Shown here: positions 1 to 10,248 of the stretch, piece by piece
How the letters are laid out: every line of letters begins with the position of its first letter
How positions within the stretch are numbered: the stretch's first letter is position 1
Assembly (NCBI GenBank): GCA_009801015.1
Contig: VHZZ01033631.1
Coordinates: forward strand, 1-20,738
DNA: 20,738 nucleotides
Source: Silene noctiflora
Lineage: Eukaryota; Streptophyta; Magnoliopsida; Caryophyllales; Caryophyllaceae
Reading direction: 5' to 3'
Position numbers and translations under genes: made by a program
The notes under the pieces: generated by a model
Seen by the model: only the letters and a program-made list of their open reading frames with translations
Database searches by the model: none
What the model was told of the DNA's origin: nothing

Positions 1-204
1 CCCGCCTCATCGGTTTTGGTTCCAACTGCCGCGTTTGCTAAACGTACCCTTTCCCCTGAGCCAGGATCAAAAAAAATAGAATTAACAGGCATTGTCTTTT
101 TCTTGAATTTCAATCTTTATTCTAACAAAAGAGCTGGCTCGCTAGCCTGCTCGTCCGTCCTCTTTTCTCGCTTGATTCATTTTGCTTGCTTAGAAATCTT
201 TTGA
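1..204 (+). other. Short open frame running in from the window edge
   Basis: Frame 1 is open from the first base of the window to a stop at about 202-204, 67 codons, with a TTG but no ATG near its start. The translation begins PASSVLVPTAAFAKRTLS and becomes rich in Phe, Leu and Ser near the end. It overlaps the 3' end of the minus-strand frame at 122-649. I do not recognise it. It could be the tail of a frame that begins outside the window, or chance; a frame this long is expected by chance in DNA of this size. Confidence 0.1.
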
Positions 205-649
205 AAAACCTAAACCCGTTTTTTCTACTGATTCTACTGTGGGACTGCCTAATTGACCCCCCCTTGCTCGAAAAGACGTCGCAACTCCTGATCAGCTTGC
301 ATATAATTTCTCTTTGCTTTTGATTTGACGTCCTTTCTTTCCATATAGCTAGAGTGATCGCGCGGGTAGGTGCTGGGCTTGGCTTTGAATTTCTAAGTTC
401 TTTAATACCAAATATGTCGTCAAGTGGCTCGTTCCCCAGGTAGAGGATCAGATTTTCTTGCCACACGTATTCTGCAAACAGGAAATTCCCTGACTGCATT
501 CCCTTCGGAATTGGAAGATGAACTTGGGGATAAGACCTGTCCAGCAGGCGGCTTACGATTTGGCCGAGACAATTAAGCATAAGCTTTAGTGGATCATGCG
601 AACGAAGCTTGATGATTGATGGATGAACCCCTTCGACGAAGTATATCAT
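122..649 (-). CDS. Unassigned 175-codon ORF (hypothetical)
   Basis: This is the longest ATG-started frame in the window, 175 codons, read leftwards from an ATG at 647-649. A stop lies about nine codons upstream, so the frame is not a fragment of a longer upstream one. The protein starts MIYFVEGVHPSIIK. The first half is mixed and globular-looking (PKGMQSGNFLFAEYVW, LGNEPLDDIFGIKEL). The second half is strongly basic and Ser-rich, ending in clusters such as RFFKRFLSKQ. I see no signal peptide, no membrane helix of normal length, and no catalytic motif I can name. I do not recognise the family. Plant mitochondrial intergenic DNA often carries chimeric ORFs of this size, so expression is uncertain. 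Frames of this length are near the upper limit of what chance gives in 20 kb over six frames, so it is a candidate only. Confidence 0.25.
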   Translation of the reverse strand: MIYFVEGVHPSIIKLRSHDPLKLMLNCLGQIVSRLLDRSYPQVHLPIPKGMQSGNFLFAEYVWQENLILYLGNEPLDDIFGIKELRNSKPSPAPTRAITLAIWKERTSNQKQREIICKLIRSCDVFSSKGGSIRQSHSRISRKNGFRFFKRFLSKQNESSEKRGRTSRLASQLFC

Positions 650-2760
650 ATGCGGGGTAGCACACCAATTCTAGCTCAGCAAAGCAAAAGAGAGGTAAAA
701 ATTTTAAGAAAGCCTTGTTTTGGTAGTTTAGTTGATGAGTCAAACCTCATCATTTACTTGACTTAATTAATAGCTCTATAATTTCGCTTTTTGACAGTTA
801 ACCGTTGTTAGCAATCCACTTTCGGCCCCTAAATCATTGGGGTAGGCGCATGCCGCTCTGAAGTTCTTAACTGGCGATTTATTTTATGGAATCATCGTCT
901 TAATTGCAGCTATCTATCTTCTCAAAATTTGAATTCTAATTAAGACCATCTTTGCTTTGCGCTTTGCTCAAATAGAGCTCCGTATTACCATCTCTTTTAT
1001 AATCATAATAAAAGAAAGGGCGAGAGCAAAAGCACGAGAGGCTGTTGCTGAAGACTTTCTTTCAGATTTCAGCTCGATCAAGATCAAATCAAAGGATAGA
1101 GCGGAACCGTAATAGATTGCTTGAAGGGTACGTGTGCTACCATCACATGCTTCTCGCTTCATCCTATCCAGCAAAGACTCCTGGCTACTGACCAAAGCAG
1201 CATTTCACGCAGCTATAAAGATCATCAAGACTTTAAGACAGATCTGGAAAGGTAAGTCAGAAAAATAAAAAAAAAAGAAGGCTAGCTCGCATATTAAAAA
1301 AACGTTTACGAGGCGAACCGGTTCTAACATACGTCTCAATTTCAACATCAATAGCTGGCTCGTGCCGTCATCTTGGCCAAGAATTCGACTGTACTAATGT
1401 ATTTAAATTCTTCCCTATGCCCTCCAAATCTTAGCTAAGCAAAAGGTAACCCCCTATTTTTTGCGTACGGGGTGCGGTGGACCATTCTGATATTGGCGGC
1501 TTGTCTATCTATAATACGTAATGACAAAGCCTCCCTACCCTTGACTTTGTTCGCTAATTGGCTTGCCGGATGAAAAGATAGGCTCGTTAGAATTTATTTA
1601 ATCACCAAAATGGGAATTCCGCTCTATCCTTTGCGCTAGCTAATTCCTCAAGGTCAAGTGCAAGAGCGTAAAGGGTATAACCAGAAGCCAAGGAGAGTGC
1701 CCGAGGTTCTCGACAAAAGATGGCTATAAGAAATGAAAGCGCAATCCCACCGTGACGTGGTTAGTTTAGACTTTCTTACCTCATAATACAAGACTCAGAC
1801 CCCAGACTCTAGGCTGCTAAAAAGAGCTGATTCGAAGAAAAAAGAAAAGATCATCAAATGTAACAGAGAAGGTGATGCGTGCCCCCTTTTTGATAAGCTC
1901 GGGGAGCGCTATTAGGGACATATTAAAAGAAAATCACGTCTGATCGGGAACGGTTTTTAGGATTAATAAGAGGAGAGATAGCGACCCGCCTTTGACCTTC
2001 TTTTCCGGGGCAGCTTGCTATGAAGCCCGGGATTAATCAGAGGAAAGCGCAAGTGGAGCTATTTCGGTCAAAGTCAAAGAAGGCGCGGCTTTAGGCGAAG
2101 CAGATGAAGAAGATGATGATAGAAATTACTAAAAAAAGAAAGGCATCTCTCCCTTTCCCGCTCCTGTCCCCGGGGCTCCAGTTATTGAGAGATATTCCGC
2201 AGTGGCACCATTTTGGGTTAGAATCTTGACCTTTGGCTTAAGCGCCCATAAGCACAAATATGCGCATTGTATTTACCTTTCTCTATATAAATATTCCAAG
2301 ACCTGTTCAACTCATAAATATAATTCTGTCCAGAATAAGATAAGAAGTAGGAACCGCGACTAGGCTGATACCAAGTGCAAGTCCGAGAAAGCAAGATAGC
2401 TGCGTCGCCGGAAAGAACTTCCTTTGGGCCAAGGAGCATGGTGGCAACCAAAGACCAAAAGTAAGTTATACTTTTCTTTCAGAGAGGCCTACCTTCCCTT
2501 CGAAGCTGGATCCTACTTCTTTTTCAGCCACTTTTAGAATTTAATTTATTTAGAAGTTAAAAGAAAAGAGGTAGATTGCCGATTGATCGATAGCCTATAT
2601 AATAAGATAGATAGGCGTTTTCAAATTAAAGCTTTTCTTCGGAACTTGCCCTTTTCTTAAGAAATCGAGAGAACATGCTCCTGAAATGTCCGCACCCTCG
2701 GGCATGGTTTCTGGGGAGTGAACGGAATTCGTCTAATTTGAAAATAGGATCGGGTTAGGT
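650..2760. other. Non-coding stretch
   Basis: I see no gene here. On the minus strand a 75-codon frame at 968-1195 begins with TTG and has no recognisable domain; a similar 77-codon minus frame lies at 2218-2451. Both are within chance expectation. A small tandem of ctttgc-like units sits near 951-967. Two near-identical 15-mers (ggattaat[a/c]agagga) start at 1960 and 2030. No tRNA-like or intron-like structure was found. Confidence 0.5.
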
Positions 2761-3740
2761 GTGAGCGGGCATAAGCCTGTTCCAAGAAACGGAAGTTGGC
2801 TCAAGCGAGGGGCTAACAAACTAAGAATCGGTCCGGGAAAGCAAAGAAAAATGGAGTATCCCGTTGATCACGCAGTTGATGAATCGACATTACCAGCTGC
2901 AGCTTGTGCTGCCACCTATATAATAGAAAGGCGAAGTGTCCTTTTGTCTTGAAGCGTCGAACGGCTATAACAAAGAAGTCTCAGTATAGGTATTACTTCC
3001 CGGATGGTTACTTCATAGAGACTTCAGAAGGAGGAGGTAGAAAGAGGGCGATTCGTGCACACTTTGGGCAAAACCAAGAGAAAGACAGAAAGGCAGTAGT
3101 GGATTGGAAGATTGAGCATCTGTCAATCTTTCTTACTTTGGCTACTTTAATCTGTGATCATCAAGTCAAGATATAGATTACAGCTAGCTAGACTAGATAT
3201 AGGCGGTGATACCAGTCTTTCTATGACTTCATTTTTATGTTCATCAGCAAGACGAAACTCGACTTTGACTTTTCTCTCCTTTCATTTCCTGTCAGCCGTC
3301 AACCATAGGAGATCCGGAAGATCCACAAGAAAAGGACTGGGCATCTCGCTTCAAAGACAAAGCAAAGTGCAAAGTAAGATCCGGCTCCTTTTATTTAGAA
3401 GGCTCGAGTTAAGGGTATTCCCGGCGTAAGGGGGCATGAACATTTCACGCTTGACTTTCCTTGGGTGAAAGCAAAGATACGAGAGAAAGTCCTTAGGATC
3501 GATCGAATGCAAGACATCAAGCACATGCTGGGTTTGACTTTATCAGTACAGAGATGTAATACCGGATCACCCTTGGCTTTTAAGGAAGAATTAAAATACC
3601 AAGGTCTTTCTTGGGCCCCACTAGTCTATAATCTAAATATCATTATGTGGAAGATGGTAATAAACTTTTCTTGCATAAACCTTGGCTCTACTAAGACTTG
3701 GCGCATATCCTGGTTGAATCTTCCTCGCTTTATTGGGTGA
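2761..3740 (+). pseudogene. Chain of four overlapping plus-strand frames; possible frameshifted pseudogene
   Basis: Four open frames follow one another on the plus strand: 2761-2952 (GTG start), 2904-3176, 3154-3429, and about 3396-3740. Each overlaps the next by some 20-50 bases, and they alternate between two reading phases. Together they keep an almost continuous open path of about 980 bases. The parts read like ordinary soluble protein: basic near 2940-3100 (KRRTAITKKSQYRYYFPDG), then a stretch with KIREKVLRIDRMQDIKHML near 3470-3530. I recognise no family in any segment. If this is one decayed gene, at least three single-base indels broke it; the alternative is coincidence among chance frames. 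The upstream region, 2690-2760, has no clear in-frame ATG extension. Function is unknown. Confidence 0.2.
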
Positions 3741-4178
3741 AACCTTATCATATCTTATGATCTTATGAAAAATCACAGCAAAGTACAACTCTTGCTTTTT
3801 AAAATTTATAAATATGGAGGTTAAACTCACCGGTACTTACCTTTCTGGCTGGGCGAAAAAAGCATATAGTAATGAAGTATATTAATATATAATAGTATAG
3901 TAACAGCAAAAAGGAAGCAAGTTTTACATCGGATTCTATTTTCCGCCTACTAACAATTTTATATTAAATAAAGCTCTTACTGTCTATCAGTGCGACTGGT
4001 GTCAGAGGTTCGTCCGAATAGAAAGAATCTAACCTTAAGCTTAATTGTATTTCGTGGAAAAATATTCTCGCTGATACCAGTCTATTATAAAAAAGACTAA
4101 ACCAATCCTCTTTCCAATAGAGCAAGATCACTAGGTTGAAAGACTAAAGCAGGGTTAATTTCATATTTAATGCATTTT
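3741..4178. other. AT-rich non-coding stretch
   Basis: No gene is seen. The stretch is visibly richer in A and T than its flanks, with runs of alternating tat/ata around 3878-3902. A 14-mer at 3794-3807 (gctttttaaaattt) recurs at 11709-11722. A 23-codon frame from the ATG at about 3813 is too short to interpret. Confidence 0.4.
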
Positions 4179-4484
4179 TTAAGAAAAGGAATCCGGGGAA
4201 TATTGAGCACAAGGTTCGGCCCGTAACTCAGTCAAGAGAGGAGATCTTGGTACTTGCGCGGTTGCTAGTCTAGTATCGGAATACATAATTCTATAGCTTT
4301 CAATCAATTCTTTTTTGCACTTAAGTATATATAACTGCGTAGTGAAGTTAAGTGGCAGCACATGCTGTATAGAGTTAATTGGGCTCTGCTGCGCTGCTTG
4401 CCTTAATTGTTTTAAAGTAAAGCAGTATACTCTCTCAGGAATATATTCAGCGAAAGCGTGAGACAGTTCGGCCCATATCATCAT
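4179..4484 (-). pseudogene. Unassigned 101-codon ORF; weak Ty1/copia RNase H resemblance
   Basis: This minus-strand frame starts with ATG at 4484; the same phase is open for about 17 codons further upstream. Near its start the translation has a Trp followed by ELSHAFAEYI and, after eight residues, LKQLRQA. Ty1/copia RNase H domains have a conserved Trp, then a pattern like ALSTTEAEYI, then about ten residues and WLKQLL. The resemblance covers the AEYI block and the LKQL block. The usual WxSKKQ segment is missing and the spacing is shortened, so internal deletions would be needed. The downstream DNQSAI and TKHI motifs are not visible. I therefore rate this well below the RNase H relic at 11.8 kb; it could also be an unrelated chance frame. 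Confidence 0.25.
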
Positions 4485-5770
4485 CTGGTGTGAGCATCTT
4501 AGAGCATTAAGAGGGCCTTCCCCAGTACAAGAGTCTTCTCTCTTTTATAATAATAAGAATTGTATGAAATAGAAACCATCATTATATATCATGTAAAGCC
4601 TTCTATTCTATACTTTATCTACCTATTACCGCTCGACCCATAACTATAGAAGTAAACTCTCTAACTGATTGAAGCGATATCTAATTCCAATTAATTATAG
4701 AACGTGGATCCGACACAATCACACCTTAATTCATAAAGATAAAGAAGGCTGCTGGGATTGCTCTAGACCTAAACATGGATCTGTTCGAGACAATTATAAA
4801 TAAACCCACGGTTCAGATATCGCTGTTAGAAAAGAAGGCCCGGGTAGTTGTCTTAGATCTCTCCCGGATCTCCTAGATTCTTAATAATAAATCGTGAGCA
4901 ACCTTATGAAAGTGGTAGTAACCAGAAGAAGGTCTCGGTTAGTAGCAGTCCCATTGAAACCCTATCATCTGCGGTTTCTATATCCGCCTTGGCACTCTTT
5001 AATAAGTTTAATAAGTACAGTCTATAGTCTCTCAGAAAACCTTTCTTTAAAAAACATAACTAGTAGAATGCTAAACAAAGGGTGCCCCTCCAGGTGTTGA
5101 AGTTCCTTCTTATACTGGATAGTTACTCGTATCTCCTCCCTTCCTTTAATGGAGAATACTGCAGGTGAACCTAAAGCCGCTCTCCTCGACTCCTAGTCAA
5201 GTATAATATCACAGTTTCTCTTTAATTACTAGGCAACTGTGGGTTAAGTTCCCTCTCTTCGTAACGGATATTAAGAGTTCATTTTGCGCTCACTTTTCTA
5301 CTATAAGAACGAGTCACCCCTTCTTTCCTGATCGTTAACTACAAAGTGGACCCATCTTACTTAGGCTTGGCCGGCCTATCTTATAACAGCCTCCCACAAG
5401 ATCACATGATAGTCGGGTGCTTATCGAGCGAAACGGACAAGGAAAGCATGAGCTCTTCCCTTCAGGCTGACGTCTAGTTTGTTAAAAGGCCTCTCTTCTT
5501 TAGCTGTTGTGGAGAGTGCTTGATAGAACGAGTCTAGTCCCCTTCGCCTTTAAATACATGTTGGTGAGCTAGGTTTATGAAGTAGCTAGGTTGGTCCGAA
5601 ACAGTGGCCCCTATTCTTAAAATGGCGAGTAAGTACTTTAGTCAAGTCTTTGGTAGAAAGTCAAATGATAATAAAAGATAGCATGGAGCGAGTGGAAGCT
5701 TTGTATATAAATTCATATATGTGGAGCATCCTTTGGTAGGTAACTCAACTTAAAATAAGCACTATAGTAT

Positions 5771-5785
5771 ATAATATAATATAAT
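5771..5785. repeat. Three tandem ATAAT units
   Basis: The pentamer ataat is repeated three times exactly, inside a longer AT-only run from about 5764 to 5785. It abuts the dispersed 14-mer tataataggagttt. Confidence 0.8.
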
Positions 5786-5793
5786 AGGAGTTT
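5780..5793 (+). repeat. 14-mer tataataggagttt, copy 1 of 2
   Basis: Exact direct repeat of 12137-12150. The ggag segment makes it less likely to be a pure low-complexity coincidence than the other AT-rich repeats. Confidence 0.75.
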
Positions 5794-6428
5794 GAAAAGT
5801 AGTCCTTGGAGAAGGAACTTCAATGGGGGATGTTTCTAATGTTTATGATGCGAGTAAGCCGTTGGCGAACGAATTTAGTTTTGGAATGGGATTCTAAAGT
5901 AAGCTGTTACGATCCATAAGCAGCCTCTAGAGTATTACCTACTTATTCCCCTTTGACAGCAGCTAACAGCAGTATCGGAAACATAACCAACCCAAGGGCA
6001 TCAGATAGATCACATCCGTCATCTACTAAGACTCCGCAAACGTCTTGTAACAAGTGGCTCCCAGAAATAAAAAGTACAAACGTCTCAAGAAAAGAGTCGC
6101 CCCGTCAATGGATCCTTCTCGAATAGAGTGAGTCTCAACTGACACATGATATAGGTTTTTTCGGGCAGCGTCTTTACTATAAGCCTCGCTAACTAAGACT
6201 GCTACTTTCTTTTAAGAGACAAAGAGAAGTCTCATCTGATGAAGTTTATTCCTAGAGAAGGAAAGGCATACATATACACGCATGGAAGAAGATCCCAAGG
6301 AAACTCAAGTACTACTATAACAGGAAAAGTGCATAAAGGATCTGGAAAGTTACCCACATCGAGGGACAATAGACTTCACTCGCCCCTTTCTATACTTTAA
6401 GCCGAGTCAGCAACCACCCCATATTTGA

Positions 6429-6441
6429 ATATATATATATA
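6429..6441. repeat. (AT)n microsatellite
   Basis: Six and a half uninterrupted AT units. This is a short dinucleotide run that could vary in length between individuals or sequence reads. Confidence 0.85.
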
Positions 6442-7030
6442 GAATCTTATTCCATACGAGTAGGGCGCGGCTAGACGAGACCCCCTTTTTCCTTATATCA
6501 GACTTATATCAAGCAGTACATAACTAAAAGCTCTTGGTCGGACTAAAGTCTTTCCCTCTATTTTTTGTTCGGGAGAGAGATTCAATAGTAGAAGTGTTAC
6601 GAAGGTCTCGTCCTTTGTACCAGATAACAAGAAGTTCTACTATCGGGTAAACATAGAAATAATATGGATCATATGCGAGTGCAAACCAAACAAAGTAATA
6701 AGAGATTGGCGATTGGAATGCATAAGCTCTGTTCGAGCATAGAAGAAAACATAAGTAGGATCCTGCCAAGCTTACTGGCGAATAAAGTGGGCTCCTTGTC
6801 CACTGCTTATTGATTGTACTTCTTGTACTTTGCTTTTAAATGGTAGATAGGAACATAGATAGATGAGGGCTTGCCCATCCTTAGACTCAGAGATAGTCTT
6901 ATTCTTTATCACTAGAGGGAGCACTCCGAGAAAAGGACATCTAATAATAAGATACTGATCCAGAAGAAGCAGCTTTAGGTGAAAGTGGGAAGACTAGTCC
7001 TAGTATATTATTATCCTAATTAACATTCTT

Positions 7031-7160
7031 CTTTCGATAAGGATTATAACTAAGATGCGGCCTCTTGTTTTGAGAGCGGCTCTTTTTTCATATGCTTTAT
7101 GATGTACACTACTATAAAACATACGTTGATGATATGATTGTCAACAAATCAAAGGAATAG
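7031..7160 (+). pseudogene. Ty3/gypsy reverse transcriptase relic (YVDDM catalytic motif)
   Basis: In the frame ending at the TAG at 7158-7160 the sequence reads FFHMLYDVHYYKTYVDDMIVNKSKE. Plant Ty3/gypsy reverse transcriptases have the same block order: F-H-D-M-[LMI]-H-D, about nine residues, then YVDDM[IV]VKSKE. The two catalytic aspartates (codons 7128-7133) are intact. One codon upstream in another phase, 7070-7084 reads LRAALF, matching the family's QRA(A/M)TxLF. At the 5' end, ggatta followed by aagatgcgg resembles FGLKNAG with small insertions. So the relic covers roughly 40 codons of the palm with at least two frameshifts, and a stop follows directly. Nothing of RNase H or integrase is visible next to it. 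In life this enzyme copies element RNA into DNA; here it is certainly dead. I infer transfer from the nucleus. Confidence 0.7.
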
Positions 7161-7867
7161 GTTCTTGCCTAGAGTTTCTATGTTCTGGGAGTACTACTGC
7201 TGTTGCTTATCCCACTGCTTTTGTTCGTTAGAGACGAGCAGCTCGATTCTTACCTTAATAGAAAGGTAGGAGTTCCTCATATATCAAGAAAGTCTATGAA
7301 AAGAAAGCTCTCTACTTATTAGCGCGGACCTGCGCCTTTCCTACTTCAAAGAATCTTTGTCACACCGCAACTTTCTAAACACCAAAAACGGCTAATGTAG
7401 GTTCTCAGTTATAGTTGATCAACAAAGGCCTATGTTCGAAGCGAGTCATCCTCAGAAAGAAGTGAGTGTGGGCTATAAGAGCTTAATGTAAAGAAATTGA
7501 TGAAAGTAAAGTCTCTTGTTCTTTACTGCCTTCAAAGGCTTATATTATATATAACAAGTAGAGTGGGAATAAAGCTACTTTGTATTCCATCTCATGGCCC
7601 ATAGAAGGCTCCTTACGGATGAAAGCTTTGCTAGACGCATCTCCTACTAGATAAAAAAGAGACTACTTCCTAAATATATAGTAGATACGAGACCCTTCTC
7701 CAGTTGTTAAGCAGCGCGCTTGTTGCTTGCTCAAGGGTGTGTCGGGACGAAAGATCGCTTGCACGCACCAGCTTTCGTGCATTAGCTTTTACGCCACGTT
7801 AAGGAGTGGAACAAAGGTGCCAGAAGGGAGTGGAACTGGCACGAGTGCTCTTATGCTCCATGAGTAA
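7161..7867. other. Non-coding stretch
   Basis: No gene is recognised and no downstream gypsy domain continues from the relic ending at 7160. The 16-mer cttatattatatataa at 7539-7554 recurs exactly at 10373-10388. Segment 7740-7860 is less AT-rich but has no long open frame that I can interpret. Confidence 0.45.
7539..7554 (+). repeat. AT-rich 16-mer, copy 1 of 2
   Basis: cttatattatatataa here is identical to 10373-10388. Flanking bases differ, so only the AT-rich core is shared. Confidence 0.8.
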
Positions 7868-8265
7868 GACTTAATATTTAGTGCTCCCTCTAAATGCTGG
7901 GAAAGAAAGAAACGTCTTTGCAAAGGCTGTTTGTTGAGCCTACACTTTAGCTACGATACCTTGACGGGGAACATCCGTAATGAGGATCCTCTGGGGCTCT
8001 TTTTTGACGAAATGAGCAAAGGAACAATGGGTTGGCTGCCCGCGGTCGGGAGATCTCCCGACCCTTCACTTCAACTTCAAATAGGTTTGCGCGTGGGCTC
8101 TTACTGAACAGAATGAATGTATGATACCGCCTCCTCCAGTTGTGTGTATTGGAGACGCCCGCAGAGGTAGACGCAGGATTTCTTTTAGTTAGATTAGATG
8201 ATCTCACTCCAGATCGTGCGAAAAAAGCGCTTAAAAGCATGGACACCAAAGCCTCGTTTATTTAA
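7868..8265 (+). other. Two short consecutive open frames without ATG starts
   Basis: The plus strand is open in one phase from 7868 to a TGA at 8105-8107 (79 codons, including GNIRNEDPLGLFFDEM), then in another phase from 8125 to a TAA at 8263-8265 (46 codons, ending in LTPDRAKKALKSM then DTKASFI). Neither has an ATG near its start. A 100-codon minus-strand frame covers 7947-8249 as well. The last plus-strand block has the A-x-x-A-L spacing of the ribosomal protein L16 C-terminus, but the conserved KLPxK segment is missing, so I do not make that assignment. A perfect 20-bp palindrome lies inside the first frame. Unassigned; may be decayed coding DNA or chance. Confidence 0.15.
8044..8063. repeat. 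Perfect 20-bp palindrome
   Basis: The two arms ggtcgggaga and tctcccgacc are exact reverse complements with no spacer, centred between 8053 and 8054 on agatct. The flanking bases (c and c) do not extend it. As RNA it could form a stem only by opening a small central loop. It is GC-rich compared with its surroundings. Confidence 0.95.
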
Positions 8266-8384
8266 TTTTGGTGAGAAAGGCAGCTACGGCTGGTTGTGCG
8301 GTTACGATAGGTAAACCATAAATACAATAGGGCCTCGCTGGTTAAAAACATGTACTTTAATTTCCAAGCTTTCTCGCTGCCAAA

Positions 8385-8753
8385 GTGCGGCACCTTCCTT
8401 CGCCAACCGAAAACCTAAGAGGCTTTCGCTTTCGGCAATCAATCGCATCTATTCCACCTGCTCCAGATAGAGTGATACGAAGAAATCTCAGATTTTGGAA
8501 TGAAATATCCAGGTGTTCCATAATATATATAGAAGGTAAAAGCGACTTCATTCATGGTCAGAGTTCGGAAAAGAAAACAGAAAAGATAGACACCCACCTT
8601 ACAAAGGCAGGGGCAAAGGCTAAAGAGGGCATTCGAAGGCCTGGTGGTATTCTGAGAAGGCGCCGAGTGGCCAGACTTGTCAATCCGGCGATACAAGGGG
8701 GGCTCGTAAAGAGAGAGAAAAGATTCTGTTTTTTATTGTGGGAATGCCTTTAG
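8385..8753 (+). CDS. Unassigned 122-codon ORF (hypothetical, GTG start)
   Basis: The frame begins at a GTG and runs 122 codons; a TAA lies eight codons further upstream, with no ATG between, so an ATG-started version would be much shorter. The predicted protein is strongly basic, with an Arg-rich segment (RRPGGILRRRRVARLVN) about two thirds of the way along and Lys/Glu-rich sequence before it. This gives it a ribosomal-protein-like composition, but I cannot match it to any mitochondrial or plastid ribosomal protein. Two minus-strand frames overlap it (8357-8551 and 8439-8696), which lowers confidence that any one of the three is real. No signal peptide or membrane segment is visible. Confidence 0.2.
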   Translation: MRHLPSPTENLRGFRFRQSIASIPPAPDRVIRRNLRFWNEISRCSIIYIEGKSDFIHGQSSEKKTEKIDTHLTKAGAKAKEGIRRPGGILRRRRVARLVNPAIQGGLVKREKRFCFLLWECL

Positions 8754-9535
8754 ACACAGTAAGTAACAAGGAGGAAGAAAACGAAAGTAGAAATCGATCC
8801 TATGACTTCGTAAGCTGCCGCTCAGGTAAAAGTGGTTCTTTTTTGGTGGGTTCTCCCCCAAGGTCTTACTTTACTCGCTCCTTGAGCTTGACTTGAAACT
8901 GCACTTTTCTGTTCAACCACGGGACTTTTCTTCTTATACCAGGTGGAAATCACGCTTTCAAGCGAGGAACCCTCTATATTTGTGGATCTATTGCATTTGT
9001 TTCAACTTAAGACTGAACTTTGTTTGCGTACTTGAGTCCTTTCCCAACTACTTCTATCTTTTATCTTTGGTTGTAACTCACTCAACCCTAACATACTAAT
9101 CGCCGACATCTAATTCTTTATGGGGCTTCATTCGCTGCTTATAATGAAGATGTAGCAACTGCTTCTTGAGCTGGAGAAGACTTCTCTATTTCGAAAAGGG
9201 TTCATAGAAGGCGTTCCACGTCTCTCTTACTAAAGGTAGGATTCATACCAAAAGATGTGTCAAGTGCACGTAGGATCGATCATATGAAATCGCGGTTTCG
9301 GGATGCCAAACTTGAGGCCAAGCACGTTTAAAGGCTGCCACATATACATATAAAGGGTAGCTATCCTCATCCGTTGCTCAGCCATTTTCGTATCAACTTT
9401 TTATCGTAGAGAATATTCCACTCTAGGGCTTGGTTCGGGACTTCACTCGTTCGTTGAAGTATAATATAGACGTGGTTCATGATGTCTAGCATTGAATGAG
9501 CGCGTATGTATGCAAAAGGGTAAAAGAGAGCAAGC

Positions 9536-9547
9536 TTTTTTTTTTTT
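9536..9547. repeat. T12 homopolymer
   Basis: Twelve consecutive T, preceded by caagc. Homopolymers of this length are prone to sequencing and replication slippage. Confidence 0.9.
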
Positions 9548-10248
9548 GGAAAAGAGAGTTGTTTGCCCCATAAGATAGAAGATGATTAAGCTTCTTTCTA
9601 AGAGGCGTATGTGTAGAAATGGAAATGTTGATCAAAGAGTAGCAACTAGTAAATCGTCTTAATCAATTCTACTGTCTTGAGTTGAATCGAAGGCTTTCTT
9701 TTGTAGTCGTATCCGAAGCCTCTTTTTACAACATATACAAAGCTTATAAAGCATAAAGATAGTGAATTTGGTCAGAGAATGACGGATACCAACGCAAGGC
9801 GATCTGCAGTCTTGTTGTTGACTTTCCCGCCTTCTCTAGGGTTCGGGTAGAAGGAAGAAAGCTCACGCCCAAAAAGAATATAGGATCCATCTTCTCACTT
9901 ACTTATTATATAATAATAATAAAATAGAGGATTGGATATGCTTTTCCCAGTCGCTAAGGACCACTGGCGCCATCTGCCCTGCTCAAACTACTAGAAGAAA
10001 GTCTAACCTTGCTTCATTTGCTTGCCCTCAACCTCCCCTGCTCCTCTTACTGCTGTGGGTGTGTTTTGCTAGAAAGAAAATATAAAAAAGGAACTACTTC
10101 TTACTCTGCAAAAAAGCAGTATCTGCTGCAGCCGAGATCAGGGTTTATTATAGCTAGGCAGAATGCTCACCAGCTAATGCTTTAGCTTCTTCAAGCCTTT
10201 TGGCGACTAACGGCTGTTCCAACGGCTGGCGGGCATTGCATTACTTTT

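Larger units (their letters stand above)
4485..7030. other. Non-coding stretch with AT-rich spots
   Basis: No gene is recognised. Frames at 4894-5100 (plus, GTG start) and 6524-6769 (minus, Tyr-rich) are short and match nothing I know. Several AT-only spots interrupt it: around 4543-4555, three ATAAT units at 5771-5785, an (AT)n run at 6429-6441, and around 7002-7012. The 14-mer tataataggagttt at 5780-5793 recurs at 12137-12150. No tRNA, rRNA or intron signature was seen on either strand. Confidence 0.45.

Noticed and set aside
1962..1975. attaataagaggag recalls a stretch of plant mitochondrial rps12.
   Set aside because: Fourteen purine/AT-rich bases with no similarity on either side; likely chance.
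8125..8265. Open phase ending LTPDRAKKALKSM... as a possible ribosomal protein L16 C-terminus.
   Set aside because: The A-x-x-A-L spacing alone is too weak; the conserved KLPxK segment and the upstream glycine-rich block are absent.
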